Position numbers and translations under genes: made by a program. A DNA stretch of 64,000 nucleotides, from assembly GCF_005796105.1 (NCBI RefSeq), contig NZ_VAUO01000005.1, positions 267,478 to 331,477 of the forward strand. Direction: 5' to 3'. The notes under the pieces are model-generated. The model had not been told where the DNA came from and ran no database searches. It saw only the letters and a list, made by a program, of their open reading frames with translations. The DNA is from Pseudomonas mosselii. GTDB lineage: Bacteria; Pseudomonadota; Gammaproteobacteria; Pseudomonadales; Pseudomonadaceae. Below are positions 45,104 to 53,935 of this stretch, piece by piece. The stretch's first letter is position 1. Each line of letters opens with the position of its first letter.

Positions 45104-45592
45104 ATGTACCCACGAATCCTCATCATTGTCCTGTTGGGACTGCTGACATCCGCCTGCGCGCCGTACTACGAGAGCGACGGCTATTACCGTAGCGACTATT
45201 ACAGCAGCGATCGTTACGTCTACCCCGGTTATTACCGCCAGGATCGCTATTACGTGACGCCACAGCCGCGCTACTACTACCAGCCTGCGCCGCGTTACTA
45301 CCAACCGGCTCCGCGTTATTACCGGCCTGAGCCTGCGCCTCACTACCGCCCTGGCCCGCCTCCTGGCAGGCCAACGCAGTGGCAAGGCAACCCGCGCCAT
45401 GACTACGGCAACCGGCAGCGCTATGACTATGGGCGCGACCGTGACCGGCAAGACTACCGCAACGACAACCGCGGTAATGGCGGTGATCGTTGGCATTCGC
45501 AAGGCCAGGGTAACCGCGACCGCAGGCCGAACGCTGGCGGCGGTAACGACAGCGGCAACGGACGCGGCGGGGACCGCAACTGGCAGCGTTGA
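45104..45592 (+). CDS. Tyr/Pro/Arg-rich low-complexity lipoprotein
   Basis: 162 residues. Lipoprotein signal with lipobox TSAC (Cys18), start fixed by the strong CCAGGAGG site. The mature part has three zones: Tyr/Asp/Ser-rich (ESDGYYRSDYYSSDRYVYPG), Tyr/Pro repeats of the form PRYYQPA (about 55-80), and a Gly/Asn/Arg/Asp/Gln-rich tail (about 100-162). No fold is expected. It is an envelope lipoprotein; what it does is unknown. It is transcribed away from the diguanylate cyclase. Confidence 0.75.
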   Translation: MYPRILIIVLLGLLTSACAPYYESDGYYRSDYYSSDRYVYPGYYRQDRYYVTPQPRYYYQPAPRYYQPAPRYYRPEPAPHYRPGPPPGRPTQWQGNPRHDYGNRQRYDYGRDRDRQDYRNDNRGNGGDRWHSQGQGNRDRRPNAGGGNDSGNGRGGDRNWQR

Positions 45593-45639
45593 AGCCATCG
45601 CCGTGCGTGTCGGATCGTCCGCTGCGCACGGCGATGCGT

Positions 45640-46746
45640 TCAATCCAGCTCGGCCAGCGGATGACGTCCCTCCCACACCTTCGAGAAGTGCGCCTGCACC
45701 ACACTGTTGGGAACCTGCGCCACATCCGGCCAATGCCAATGGGGTGCGTGGTCCTTGTCCAGCAGCCTGGCGCGTACGCCTTCGCTGAATTCGGGATGGC
45801 GACAACAGTTCAGGCTCAGGCCGTACTCCATTTGCAACGCCTGCGCCAGTGACAGATGCCGGGCTCGGCGCAGTTGTTCCCAAACCAGGTGCGCGGTCAG
45901 CGGGCAGCCTTTCTGCAAGCGCTGGCCGGCCTCGGCCAGCAAAGGGTCGGCGTGCCCTGACAGGCTGCTCAAGGCGCGCCAGGCGGCAACCGGATCAGCC
46001 ACATCGAGCATTGCGTCAATCTGTGTCCGGCGTGCCAGCCACTGACCTTCGGGCAGCTCGGCCCAGGCGCGGTGTTGTTCGGCCTTGAGCAGGCTGTTGA
46101 GCTGAAGCGCCGTTTGCTCCTGCCAGTTCAGTTGCAGCAGTTCCTCGATCAGAACGTCTTGTTGCCCCTCGCTGAGGAAACGGTCGGCCAGGCCGAGGTC
46201 CAGGGCGTCGCGGGCGTTGAGGGGGGCGCCGGTCAAGGCGAGGAACAGGCCGAGTTTGCCGGGCAGGCGCGAGAGGAACCAGCTGGCGCCCACATCGGGG
46301 TACAGGCCGATGCTGATCTCTGGCATCGCCAACTGGCTGCTGGGGGTGACGATGCGCACCGCAGCCCCTTGCAACAAGCCCATGCCGCCGCCTAGCACAT
46401 GGCCGTGCCCCCAGCACAGCAGGGGCTTGGGGTAAGTGTGCAAGCAGTGATCGAGGCGGTACTCGCTGGCGAAGAAGGTGGCGGCCAGTTCAGGCACGCT
46501 GCCGGGAGCTTCACGGCAGGCCTGGGCCAACGCGCGTACATCGCCCCCGGCACAGAACGCCTTGGGGCCGTTGCCGCGCAAGAGCACGCAAACCACCCTT
46601 GGGTCGCGGGCCCAGGCCTGCAACTGCGTGTGGAGCATCTCGATCATTGGCAGTGTCAGGGCATTGAGGGTCTTGGCAGCATCCAGGCTGGCGATGCCGA
46701 TTCGGGCGCCGTCGGCGCCAGTGAGTACTTCGCATTGAATGGACAT
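45640..46746 (-). CDS. Enoyl-CoA hydratase/isomerase-family protein (3-hydroxyisobutyryl-CoA hydrolase type)
   Basis: 368 residues, longer than plain crotonases (about 260), with the extra C-terminal domain of 3-hydroxyisobutyryl-CoA hydrolases. Oxyanion-hole motifs are KAFCAGGDVRAL and GHGHVLGGGMGL; the acidic catalytic residue is in MPEISIGLYPDVGASWFLSRL-type block. The reaction would release 3-hydroxyisobutyrate in valine degradation, but no valine genes are adjacent. Starts MSIQCEVLTGADG. Divergent from ung. Confidence 0.82.
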   Translation of the reverse strand: MSIQCEVLTGADGARIGIASLDAAKTLNALTLPMIEMLHTQLQAWARDPRVVCVLLRGNGPKAFCAGGDVRALAQACREAPGSVPELAATFFASEYRLDHCLHTYPKPLLCWGHGHVLGGGMGLLQGAAVRIVTPSSQLAMPEISIGLYPDVGASWFLSRLPGKLGLFLALTGAPLNARDALDLGLADRFLSEGQQDVLIEELLQLNWQEQTALQLNSLLKAEQHRAWAELPEGQWLARRTQIDAMLDVADPVAAWRALSSLSGHADPLLAEAGQRLQKGCPLTAHLVWEQLRRARHLSLAQALQMEYGLSLNCCRHPEFSEGVRARLLDKDHAPHWHWPDVAQVPNSVVQAHFSKVWEGRHPLAELD

Positions 46747-46874
46747 GAGCTACCTCGCGCAAGTCATCCCATCAGTATGGCTCGTCGAGGCGAAGCTGCA
46801 GGTCGCCGGTCGCTTCGATTGACAACCCGGCGCAGCTTTCCTAGTGTCGCGCCACTTTGCTTCTGGACAGGCCC

Positions 46875-47567
46875 ATGACCGACGACGATCGCATCAAGCT
46901 CGAACCCAGCTGGAAGGCCGCCCTGCGCGCCGAGTTCGACCAGCCGTACATGCACCAACTGCGCGAGTTCCTGCGTGCCGAGTATGCTGCTGGCAAGCAG
47001 ATCTATCCGCCGGGGCCGATGATCTTCAATGCCTTGAACTCCACGCCGTTGGACCAGGTCAAGGTGGTGATTCTCGGCCAGGACCCGTACCACGGCCCAG
47101 GCCAGGCCCACGGCCTGTGCTTCTCGGTGCAACCGGGCGTTGCCACGCCGCCTTCGCTGGTCAACATCTACAAGGAGCTGCAGCGCGACCTGAACCTGCC
47201 GATTCCGTCCCATGGGTATTTGCAGAGCTGGGCCGAGCAGGGCGTGTTGTTGCTTAACACCACTATGACCGTGGAGCGCGCCAACGCTGCTTCCCACGCC
47301 AAGAAAGGCTGGGAGTTCTTCACCGACCGGATCATCCAGGTGGTCAGCGAACAATGCCCGAGCGTGGTGTTCCTGCTGTGGGGCGCACATGCCCAGAGCA
47401 AGCAGAAGCTGATCGATGCCAGCAAGCATCTGGTGCTCAAGTCGGTGCACCCCTCGCCATTGTCGGCGTACCGTGGGTTCTTTGGGTGCGGGCATTTCAG
47501 CCGGGCCAATGGTTTTCTCGAGCAGCGCGGGATGACGCCAATCGACTGGGCGGTGCCGCCACTGTGA
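46875..47567 (+). CDS. ung: Uracil-DNA glycosylase
   Basis: 230 residues, family 1 UDG that removes uracil from DNA. Motif [14 protein letters not shown] has the water-activating Asp70; motif [15 protein letters not shown] has His192. Length is normal. Start ATG at 46875 gives [13 protein letters not shown]; an alternative six codons earlier lacks support. Divergent from the hydrolase gene, convergent with the AbrB gene. Confidence 0.97.
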   Translation: MTDDDRIKLEPSWKAALRAEFDQPYMHQLREFLRAEYAAGKQIYPPGPMIFNALNSTPLDQVKVVILGQDPYHGPGQAHGLCFSVQPGVATPPSLVNIYKELQRDLNLPIPSHGYLQSWAEQGVLLLNTTMTVERANAASHAKKGWEFFTDRIIQVVSEQCPSVVFLLWGAHAQSKQKLIDASKHLVLKSVHPSPLSAYRGFFGCGHFSRANGFLEQRGMTPIDWAVPPL

Positions 47568-47582
47568 TCGGCTGACGCGTGG

Positions 47583-47684
47583 TGCTGGCTTCTTCGCGGG
47601 TAAACCCGCTCCCACAGCAAATGCGCCGCCCTCAGAGCCTGCGCCGTACCTGTGGTAGCGGGTTTACCCGCGAAGAGGCCAGCA
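47583..47684. repeat. Facing REP pair forming a long palindrome
   Basis: Copies at 47583-47617 and 47650-47684, each with CGCGGGTAAACCCGCT or its complement, face each other and match almost perfectly as inverted arms around a 32-nt spacer. Placed between the convergent ung and AbrB-family genes, it suits a bidirectional transcript end. Confidence 0.88.
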
Positions 47685-47686
47685 CA

Positions 47687-48718
47687 TTATTCCTGGCTGG
47701 CGTTCCAGCGCCTGAACAACGGCTCGGCCAAAAACAGCACGAGCAACAAGCGCATCACCTGCAGCGCGGTCACCAGCGGCACTGACAACTGCAAGGTCTC
47801 GGCCGTCAGGCTCATCTCGGCGATGCCGCCAGGCATCATGCCCAGGGTCAGCGAGCGCAGGTCCAGTTGGGTGAGCAGGCTCAAGCCCCAGGCCGCCGCT
47901 GCCGCGATCAGCATGCACAAGGCGGTGGCCAGCAGGGTGCGGCCGAGGAACGCAGGAGCGCGGCGGAAGAAGGCCCGGTTGAAGTGACACGCCAAGCCGC
48001 TGCCGATCAGCCACTGGCCAACCTGGCTGGCGCCGTTGGGCAAGCCGATTTGCAGGTTACCCGCCAGGCTCACGCTGGCGGCCACCAGCAGCGGGCCGAA
48101 CAACCATGGGTTGGGCTGGCGCAGGCGCTGCCAGAGCAACGCCACTGCCACGCCCAGCGGCGCGATCAGCGCCAGCCAGGCCCAATTGACACTCCCAGCA
48201 TGGTCCAGCGCCACGCCATCACCGAGCAGTAGCTTGAACAGTGCCGGCACGCAGAGCACCACCGTCAGCACCCGCAGGCTCTGCGCGGCGGCCACCTGGC
48301 TGAGGACTGCGCCATTGCGTGCCCCCAGGTTGACCATCTCGCCCGAACCGCCCGGCATGCTGGCGAAGAACGCCGTGGCGCGGTCCTCGCCGGTACGCCG
48401 CAACAGCCAGATACTGATGACGCTGGAGAGTGTGGTGAACAGCGCGCCGAACACGATCAAGGCGAAGTGGTTGGCGACTTGTTCGATCACCTGCGGGGTG
48501 AAGTGCAGGCCGATCCCGATCCCGATGATCCACTGTCCGCATTTGCGCCCGTTGGGGATTTCGCTGAGTTGCCAGGGCGTCAGGCAGCGCACCAGGATGA
48601 TCGCCAGCAACGAGCCGACCATCCACGGCAAAGGCCAGCCGACCTGGCTGGCGGCAAAGCCGCCTGCCAGGCCAACCAGCCCGGTTGCCCAAAACACAGG
48701 CACGCTGCGATCAGGCAC
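47687..48718 (-). CDS. AbrB-family (DUF AmoA-like) membrane protein
   Basis: 343 residues with about 10 membrane segments and the duplicated AbrB-type repeat (GWPLPWMVGSLLAIIL in the first half; PNPWLFGPLLVAASVSL in the second; MPGGSGEMVNLGARNGA and MPGGIAEMSLTAETL at equivalent points). It is not related to the Bacillus AbrB regulator. GTG start overlaps the tctA stop by 8 bp, which ties it to the tricarboxylate operon. A transport or regulatory membrane role is likely, unproven. Previously mis-annotated as ammonia monooxygenase. Confidence 0.8.
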   Translation of the reverse strand: MPDRSVPVFWATGLVGLAGGFAASQVGWPLPWMVGSLLAIILVRCLTPWQLSEIPNGRKCGQWIIGIGIGLHFTPQVIEQVANHFALIVFGALFTTLSSVISIWLLRRTGEDRATAFFASMPGGSGEMVNLGARNGAVLSQVAAAQSLRVLTVVLCVPALFKLLLGDGVALDHAGSVNWAWLALIAPLGVAVALLWQRLRQPNPWLFGPLLVAASVSLAGNLQIGLPNGASQVGQWLIGSGLACHFNRAFFRRAPAFLGRTLLATALCMLIAAAAAWGLSLLTQLDLRSLTLGMMPGGIAEMSLTAETLQLSVPLVTALQVMRLLLVLFLAEPLFRRWNASQE

Positions 48719-50225
48719 CGGCCATGGCTCGGCGCTGCAAGGTGCGTTTGCGCCAGATACGCAGCAGCGGCAGGGAGAGCATGCAGGCGGTCAGCACCCA
48801 CACCGACAGGCTGATCGGGCTCGACCAGAGAATGCCCAGCTCACCGTTGGAAATCGACAGCGCGCGGCGCAGGTTCTGCTCCATCAACCCGCCGAGGATG
48901 AAGCCCAGCAGGATCGGCGACAGTGGGAAGTCCAGCTTGCGCAGGATATAGCCCATGATGCCGATGCCGACCATCAGGAACAGGTCGAAGGTGGTGGCGT
49001 GCACGGCGTACACACCAATCGCAGTGATGATTGCGATCACCGGCACCAGCGCCCAGTTCGGCACGGCCAGGATGCGGGTGAAGATGCGGATCATCGGGAT
49101 GTTCAGGATCACCAGCATGATATTGGCGATGAACAGCGAGGCGATCAGGCCCCAGACGATGTCCGGTTGCTGTTCGAACAGCAGCGGGCCTGGGGTGATG
49201 TTGTACAGGGTCAGGGCGCCGATCATCACCGCCGTGGTGCCCGAGCCTGGAACGCCGAGGGTCAGCATCGGCACCAGGGCGCCGCAGCACGAGGCGCCGA
49301 TGGCGGTTTCCGGGGCGGCCAGGCCGCGGGCATCGCCCTTGCCGAACTTGCCGCTGTCACCCGCGATGCGTTTCTCGGTCATGTAGGCCACGGCGCTGGC
49401 CAGGGTGGCGCCTGCTCCAGGCAGTACGCCCATGACGAAACCGAGCAGACCGCAGCGGATGTTGACCACGAAGACCGAGGCGGCTTCCTTGAAGTTGAAC
49501 AGCATGCGGCCGGTGGCCTTGACTGCTGCGTGTCCGTGGTGGGTCTTTTCCAGCAGCAACAGGATTTCGCTGATGGAGAACAGGCCCAGTACCAGCACCA
49601 CGAATTGAATGCCGTCGGCCAGGTGCACGCTGTCACCGGTGAAGCGGTACACACCGCTGTTGGCATCGATGCCGACTGCCGACAGGAACAGCCCGATCAA
49701 CGCGGCGATGAAGGTCTTCAAAGGCTTGTCGCCGGCCATGCCACCCAGGGCAACGATGGCGAAGACCATCAACACGAAGTATTCCGCTGGTCCGAAGGCG
49801 ATTGCCCACTTGGCCAGCAGCGGGGCGAACAGCACCATGCCGCAGGTGGCGATGAAGGCACCGATGAACGAACTCCAGGCCGACAGCGACAGGGCCACAC
49901 CTGCCAGCCCTTGGCGCGCCATCGGGTAGCCGTCCAGGGTGGTCATCACAGTGGAGGCTTCACCGGGGATGTTCAAAAGGATCGAGCTGATGCGCCCGCC
50001 GTATTCGCAGCCCAGGTACACCGCCGCCAGCAGGATCAGCGCCGACTCCGGCGGTAGCCCCAAGGCGAAGGCGATAGGGATCAGCAGGGCCACGCCGTTG
50101 ATCGGGCCCAGGCCTGGCAACAGGCCGACCACGGTGCCGATCAGGGTGCCACTCAGGGCGGTGACCAGGTTATACGGGCTCAGGGCGACGCCGAAGCCCT
50201 GGCCGAGGTAGCTCAAGGTATCCAT
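48711..50225 (-). CDS. tctA: Tripartite tricarboxylate transporter, large membrane subunit
   Basis: 504 residues with about 12 membrane segments, the TctA domain. Marks: GLLPGLGPINGVALLIPIAF, then YLGCEYGGRISSILLNIPGEA (both characteristic), and the second pseudo-repeat VLPGAGATLASAVAYMTEKR, then GVPGSGTTAVMIGAL. Works with TctB in the membrane and the TctC binding protein to import citrate-type tricarboxylates. Starts 3 bp after the tctB stop. Confidence 0.92.
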   Translation of the reverse strand: MDTLSYLGQGFGVALSPYNLVTALSGTLIGTVVGLLPGLGPINGVALLIPIAFALGLPPESALILLAAVYLGCEYGGRISSILLNIPGEASTVMTTLDGYPMARQGLAGVALSLSAWSSFIGAFIATCGMVLFAPLLAKWAIAFGPAEYFVLMVFAIVALGGMAGDKPLKTFIAALIGLFLSAVGIDANSGVYRFTGDSVHLADGIQFVVLVLGLFSISEILLLLEKTHHGHAAVKATGRMLFNFKEAASVFVVNIRCGLLGFVMGVLPGAGATLASAVAYMTEKRIAGDSGKFGKGDARGLAAPETAIGASCCGALVPMLTLGVPGSGTTAVMIGALTLYNITPGPLLFEQQPDIVWGLIASLFIANIMLVILNIPMIRIFTRILAVPNWALVPVIAIITAIGVYAVHATTFDLFLMVGIGIMGYILRKLDFPLSPILLGFILGGLMEQNLRRALSISNGELGILWSSPISLSVWVLTACMLSLPLLRIWRKRTLQRRAMAGA

Positions 50226-50228
50226 GTA

Positions 50229-50687
50229 TCAGTTCTCCAGTACGCTCAGCAGGCCAAGGGGCAGGGGGACGTCCATGACCCGGTCGAACAGCCAGTAGAG
50301 GAAGAGGCTCATGCCCACTACCACGACGGCGCTGGGCAGCCAGCGGCCGCCATACAGGCGTGCCATCGGCAGGCCGACCAGGATCGCGCTGAGGATGAAG
50401 CCCAGCGGCTCGAAGGTGCCGGCGAAGACGATCAGCAGGCCCACGCAGATGGCGATCTTGATCAGGGTTTCGCGGTCCAGCTCCGGTTCGTCATCCTTGC
50501 GTACGATGGGGGTGGGGCGGATGGCCAGGTACAACAGGCCCAGGCTCATCAGCCCGAGCATCAGCAACGGGTAAGCGCGCGGGCCCACCGGCTCATAGGA
50601 AAACGCGGCCTGGTAGGGCCAGGCCATTACGGCCAGGGCTGCGCACACGGCGAGCAGGACCAGGGCGAAGAGGCGTTGCAGGATCAT
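50229..50687 (-). CDS. tctB: Tripartite tricarboxylate transporter, small membrane subunit
   Basis: 152 residues, four membrane segments (about 5-25, 38-56, 78-100, 120-145), usual TctB size. Starts MILQRLFALVLLAVC; the ten upstream codons overlap the palindrome spacer and are rejected. Between tctC (75 bp) and tctA (3 bp) in a co-directional operon. Confidence 0.9.
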   Translation of the reverse strand: MILQRLFALVLLAVCAALAVMAWPYQAAFSYEPVGPRAYPLLMLGLMSLGLLYLAIRPTPIVRKDDEPELDRETLIKIAICVGLLIVFAGTFEPLGFILSAILVGLPMARLYGGRWLPSAVVVVGMSLFLYWLFDRVMDVPLPLGLLSVLEN

Positions 50688-50721
50688 CGGGGAATCCTCG
50701 ATTGAAGCGGCTTTCACACTT

Positions 50722-50755
50722 CCCTGTGGGAGCGGGCAAGCCCGCTCCCACAGGG
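50722..50755. repeat. Perfect compact REP hairpin
   Basis: Arms 50722-50737 and 50740-50755 are perfect 16-bp complements (CCCTGTGGGAGCGGGC) around AA, a fully symmetric version of the REP. It sits between tctC and tctB, inside the operon, where it could lower downstream expression or guard the tctC message end. Confidence 0.9.
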
Positions 50756-50762
50756 GGCTCGA

Positions 50763-51743
50763 TTACTGAATCAACCCGAATTCCTTGGCCAGGGTCTTGT
50801 AGTCCGCCACCTGCTTCTTCACGTAGCCATCCAGCTCCTCGCCGGTCATGGCGAACGGGAACAGCTCGCGCTGGTCACGCAGCTTGGCGAAGTCTTCCGA
50901 TGCGAGCATCTTGTCGAACGACTGCTTCCACCAGGCGTAGTCCTCGTCGCTGACTTTTGGCCCTAGGTAGAAACCACGTACCACCGGCCAGACGATGTCG
51001 TAGCCTTGTTCCTTGGCGGTCGGGATGTCTTTCATTTCTGGCTCGTCCAGGCGCTTTTCGGAGAACACCGCGAGGATGCGCATGTTGCCGCTCTGGATAT
51101 GCGGCATGGAGTCGGAAATATCCGTGGAGCCGACCTGGATGTGTCCGCCGAGCAGTGCGGTGGCGATCTCGCCGCCGCCTTCCAGGGCCACGTAGCGCAG
51201 GTCGCGTGGATTGATACCAGCGGCCTTGGCGATCAGGGCGGTCTGCATCCAGTCCTGGCTACCGACGGTGCCGCCTGAGCCGATCACCACCTTGCTTGGG
51301 TCTTTCTTCAAGGCCGCGACCAGATCGTCGAGGGTCTTGTAGGGCGAGTCGCTCTTCACCGCGATGGCGCCGTAGCTGGTGCCCACGGCGGCCAGCCATT
51401 TCACGGCGTTCTCGTCGAAACGGCCGAATTTGCCTTGCGCCAGGTTGAGCAGCGAGCCGCTGGACCAGGCGATCAAGGTGCCGGCATCTGCCGGACGCTG
51501 GGCGACGACCGCGTTGTAGGCCACCGCACCCACGCCACCGGGCATGTAGGTGACGCGCATCGGTTTGCTGAGGATCTTCTCCTGCACCAGGGCGCTTTGC
51601 ACCAGCTTGCAGGTCAGGTCGAAACCACCACCGGGCGAGGCCGGGGCGATGCATTCAGGACGTTTGGGCTCGGCGGCCAGGGCGTTGCCGGCCAGCAGCA
51701 GGCAGCCAGTGACGAGGGCGAGGCGGCGCAGTGAAAAGGTCAT
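50763..51743 (-). CDS. tctC: Periplasmic tricarboxylate-binding protein
   Basis: 326-residue precursor; signal peptide MTFSLRRLALVTGCLLLAGN, cleavage after ALA near residue 23. Mature protein has the Bug/TctC start (PECIAPASPGGGFDLTCKLV) with ASPGGGFD as the ligand-contact loop and a GSGGTVGSQDWMQ region. It delivers citrate-like ligands to TctAB. First transporter gene after opdH, 31 bp gap. Confidence 0.92.
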   Translation of the reverse strand: MTFSLRRLALVTGCLLLAGNALAAEPKRPECIAPASPGGGFDLTCKLVQSALVQEKILSKPMRVTYMPGGVGAVAYNAVVAQRPADAGTLIAWSSGSLLNLAQGKFGRFDENAVKWLAAVGTSYGAIAVKSDSPYKTLDDLVAALKKDPSKVVIGSGGTVGSQDWMQTALIAKAAGINPRDLRYVALEGGGEIATALLGGHIQVGSTDISDSMPHIQSGNMRILAVFSEKRLDEPEMKDIPTAKEQGYDIVWPVVRGFYLGPKVSDEDYAWWKQSFDKMLASEDFAKLRDQRELFPFAMTGEELDGYVKKQVADYKTLAKEFGLIQ

Positions 51744-51774
51744 CGTCTATCTCCGTGAGCATTGTTGTTATGGG

Positions 51775-53064
51775 TTACCACAGGGCCACGCTGTAGCTCA
51801 CCAGCAGCCGCACTTCGTCGGCATCGCGGGCGAAGTTGGAGCGGAAGGTGGCGTTGCGCAGGCGCACGGCGACGTTCTTCAACGGGCCGGTTTGTACCAC
51901 GTACTTCAGCTCGGTGTTGCGTTCCCATTCCTTGCCTTCGCCAGCGGCGGCGCGGCTGACGTTGTCGCCATTGATATAGCGGGTCATGAAGGTCAGGCCG
52001 GGGATGCCCAGGGCTGCGAAGTTGTAGTCGTAGCGCGCCTGCCAGGAGCGCTCGTCGGCATCTGCGAAGTCGTTGATCTGGACGAAGTTGACCAAGTAGG
52101 GGTCGGCACCGTCGACGTAGGGGAAGGCGCTGTCGCCGGACAGCTGCTGCCAGCCGGCGCTGAGCTTATGCCCGCCCAGGCCATAGCTGAACATGCTGCT
52201 GAAGGTCGTGTTGTCGATGCGCCCGGCCTTGGCCGAGCCTGCCTCGTCACTGATCGCCAGGCGCAGGTCGGCGCCGAAGGTGCCCGGTCCCCAAGGCTGG
52301 GTGGCGACCATGCCGATAAAGTGCTGGCGGTAGATGTCGTCGAGCTGGGCGAAGTGGTAGCTGCCGGTGATACGGTCGGTGAACTTGTAGTCCAGGCCCG
52401 CCAAGTTCAGGTGGTCGGAGCTGAAGGTGCCGCCAAAGCGACCGTTCTTGTTGTTGAGGGCCAGTGCTTCCCAGTTGGTGTCGTTGCGGTCCTTGGCGTG
52501 GTCCAGGCGCCCACCGGTGAAGGTCAGGCCCTTGATCTCCTGGGAGGTGAGCAGGCCGCCCTCGAAGGTCTGCGGCAGGATGCGCCCGTCGTTGGGCTGC
52601 AGGGTCGGCAGTTCCGGGATCAGGGTGCCGATCTTCAGTTCGGTCTTGGAAATCTTCACCTTGCCGGTCAGGCCAAGCTTGGAGTATTCGTCGGCGGCGC
52701 GGCCATCGTCGTGGGTCGGCAGCAGGCCGGAGTTGGTACGGTCAGGGCTGGAGTCGAGCTTGACCCCCAGCATGCCCAGTGCGTCCAGGCCAAAGCCTAC
52801 AGGGCCTTCGGTGTAGCCGGACTCGAAGTTGAGCATGAACCCCTGGGCCCATTCGTCGCGTTTGGATTGTTGCGCGCTGGTGCCATCGCGGAAGTCGCGA
52901 TTGAAGTACATGTTGCGGGTTTCGAAGGTGGCCGTGCTGTCTTCGAAGAAGGCGGCCTGGCTCAGCGGGGCGACGCCTGCAAGCGCAAGGGCGCTGGCAA
53001 TCGCCGATGGACGTGCGGACAGGGAACGGCTAGGCGCGAACGCCTTAGGCTGCGATGACAGCAT
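51775..53064 (-). CDS. opdH: OprD-family tricarboxylate porin
   Basis: 429-residue precursor. Signal peptide ends near QAAFFED (residue 38 region; long N-region with MLSSQPKAFAPSRS). Body carries OprD marks such as GYTEGPVGFGLDALGML, LPTLQPNDGRILPQTFEGG, SWQARYDYNFA, and ends SYSVALW with aromatic terminal residue. Promoter-proximal to tctCBA and divergent from tctDE, as OpdH is in P. aeruginosa, where it admits cis-aconitate and citrate. The start chosen has GGAG nine bp upstream. Confidence 0.88.
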   Translation of the reverse strand: MLSSQPKAFAPSRSLSARPSAIASALALAGVAPLSQAAFFEDSTATFETRNMYFNRDFRDGTSAQQSKRDEWAQGFMLNFESGYTEGPVGFGLDALGMLGVKLDSSPDRTNSGLLPTHDDGRAADEYSKLGLTGKVKISKTELKIGTLIPELPTLQPNDGRILPQTFEGGLLTSQEIKGLTFTGGRLDHAKDRNDTNWEALALNNKNGRFGGTFSSDHLNLAGLDYKFTDRITGSYHFAQLDDIYRQHFIGMVATQPWGPGTFGADLRLAISDEAGSAKAGRIDNTTFSSMFSYGLGGHKLSAGWQQLSGDSAFPYVDGADPYLVNFVQINDFADADERSWQARYDYNFAALGIPGLTFMTRYINGDNVSRAAAGEGKEWERNTELKYVVQTGPLKNVAVRLRNATFRSNFARDADEVRLLVSYSVALW

Positions 53065-53149
53065 CGGGATGACTCCGTTTATTGTTCTTATTCGTTGCAC
53101 CTTGCTGGTGCTTTTTTCGGCGCGTAGGGCGACCGTGGTGCGATGCTAG

Positions 53150-53193
53150 GTAACGAACCTTTCGCTAACCTTTCAGCGTGAAAGGTTTGTTAC
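53150..53193. promoter_or_regulatory. Candidate TctD operator between opdH and tctD
   Basis: GTAACGAACCTTTC at 53150-53163 and GAAAGGTTTGTTAC at 53180-53193 are inverted copies with one mismatch; a third AACCTTTC lies between them at 53167-53174. It is placed in the 199-bp divergent control region, as expected for a response-regulator site. Confidence 0.7.
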
Positions 53194-53263
53194 AAGGGGC
53201 TTCACAGGCCCCTGGACAGCGGTAAACTCCGCGCCACCGACCCACCCGAGCAGGGAGAATCCG

Positions 53264-53935
53264 ATGCGTGTGCTGCTGGTCGAAGACCACCTGCAACTGG
53301 CCGAAAGCGTGGCCCAGGCCCTCAAGAGCCAAGGCCTGACCGTGGACGTCCTGCACGATGGCGTGGCCGCCGACCTGGCCCTGGCCAGTGAGGATTACGC
53401 CGTGGCTGTACTGGATGTCGGCCTGCCACGCATGGACGGCTTCGAGGTGCTGGCGCGTCTGCGTGGGCGTGGCAAGACCTTGCCGGTGCTGATGCTGACC
53501 GCGCGCAGCGATGTCAAGGATCGGGTCCACGGGCTCAACCTTGGCGCCGACGACTACCTGGCCAAACCGTTCGAATTGGCCGAGTTCGAAGCGCGGGTCA
53601 AGGCCCTGCTGCGGCGCAGCGTGCTCGGTGGCGAGCGCCAGCAGCGCTGCGGCCCGTTGGTCTACGACCTGGATACCCGGCGCTTTAGCCTGGAAAACGA
53701 CCCCCTGACCTTGACCCAGCGCGAGCAGAGTGTGCTCGAAGCTTTGATCGCCCGACCGGGGCGGGTGATGAGCAAGGAGCAACTGGCCGCCCAGGTATTT
53801 GGCCTGGACGAAGAGGCCAGCCCTGACGCCATCGAGATTTACATCCATCGCCTGCGCAAGAAGCTCGATGGCCAGCCGGTGGCCATCGTCACGTTCCGCG
53901 GCCTGGGTTACCTGCTCGAGCACCGCGATGCGTGA
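53264..53935 (+). CDS. tctD: OmpR-family response regulator for tricarboxylate uptake
   Basis: 223 residues: receiver domain with phospho-acceptor Asp51 in VLDVGLPRMDG and Lys in YLAKPF; OmpR/PhoB winged helix (about 125-220; AIEIYIHRLRKKLDGQPV). Partner of TctE and likely controller of the divergent opdH-tctCBA operon through the site at 53150-53193. Stop overlaps the tctE start. Confidence 0.92.
   Translation: MRVLLVEDHLQLAESVAQALKSQGLTVDVLHDGVAADLALASEDYAVAVLDVGLPRMDGFEVLARLRGRGKTLPVLMLTARSDVKDRVHGLNLGADDYLAKPFELAEFEARVKALLRRSVLGGERQQRCGPLVYDLDTRRFSLENDPLTLTQREQSVLEALIARPGRVMSKEQLAAQVFGLDEEASPDAIEIYIHRLRKKLDGQPVAIVTFRGLGYLLEHRDA

Noticed and set aside
45044..45883. 279-codon minus-strand frame opposite the Tyr/Pro-rich lipoprotein
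   Set aside because: Val/Ala/Arg-rich complement of a low-complexity gene; the plus-strand frame has a lipobox and a strong ribosome site.
48036..50057. 673-codon plus-strand frame opposite the AbrB gene and tctA
   Set aside because: Gln/His/Ala-rich shadow of two real membrane-protein genes; no ribosome site.
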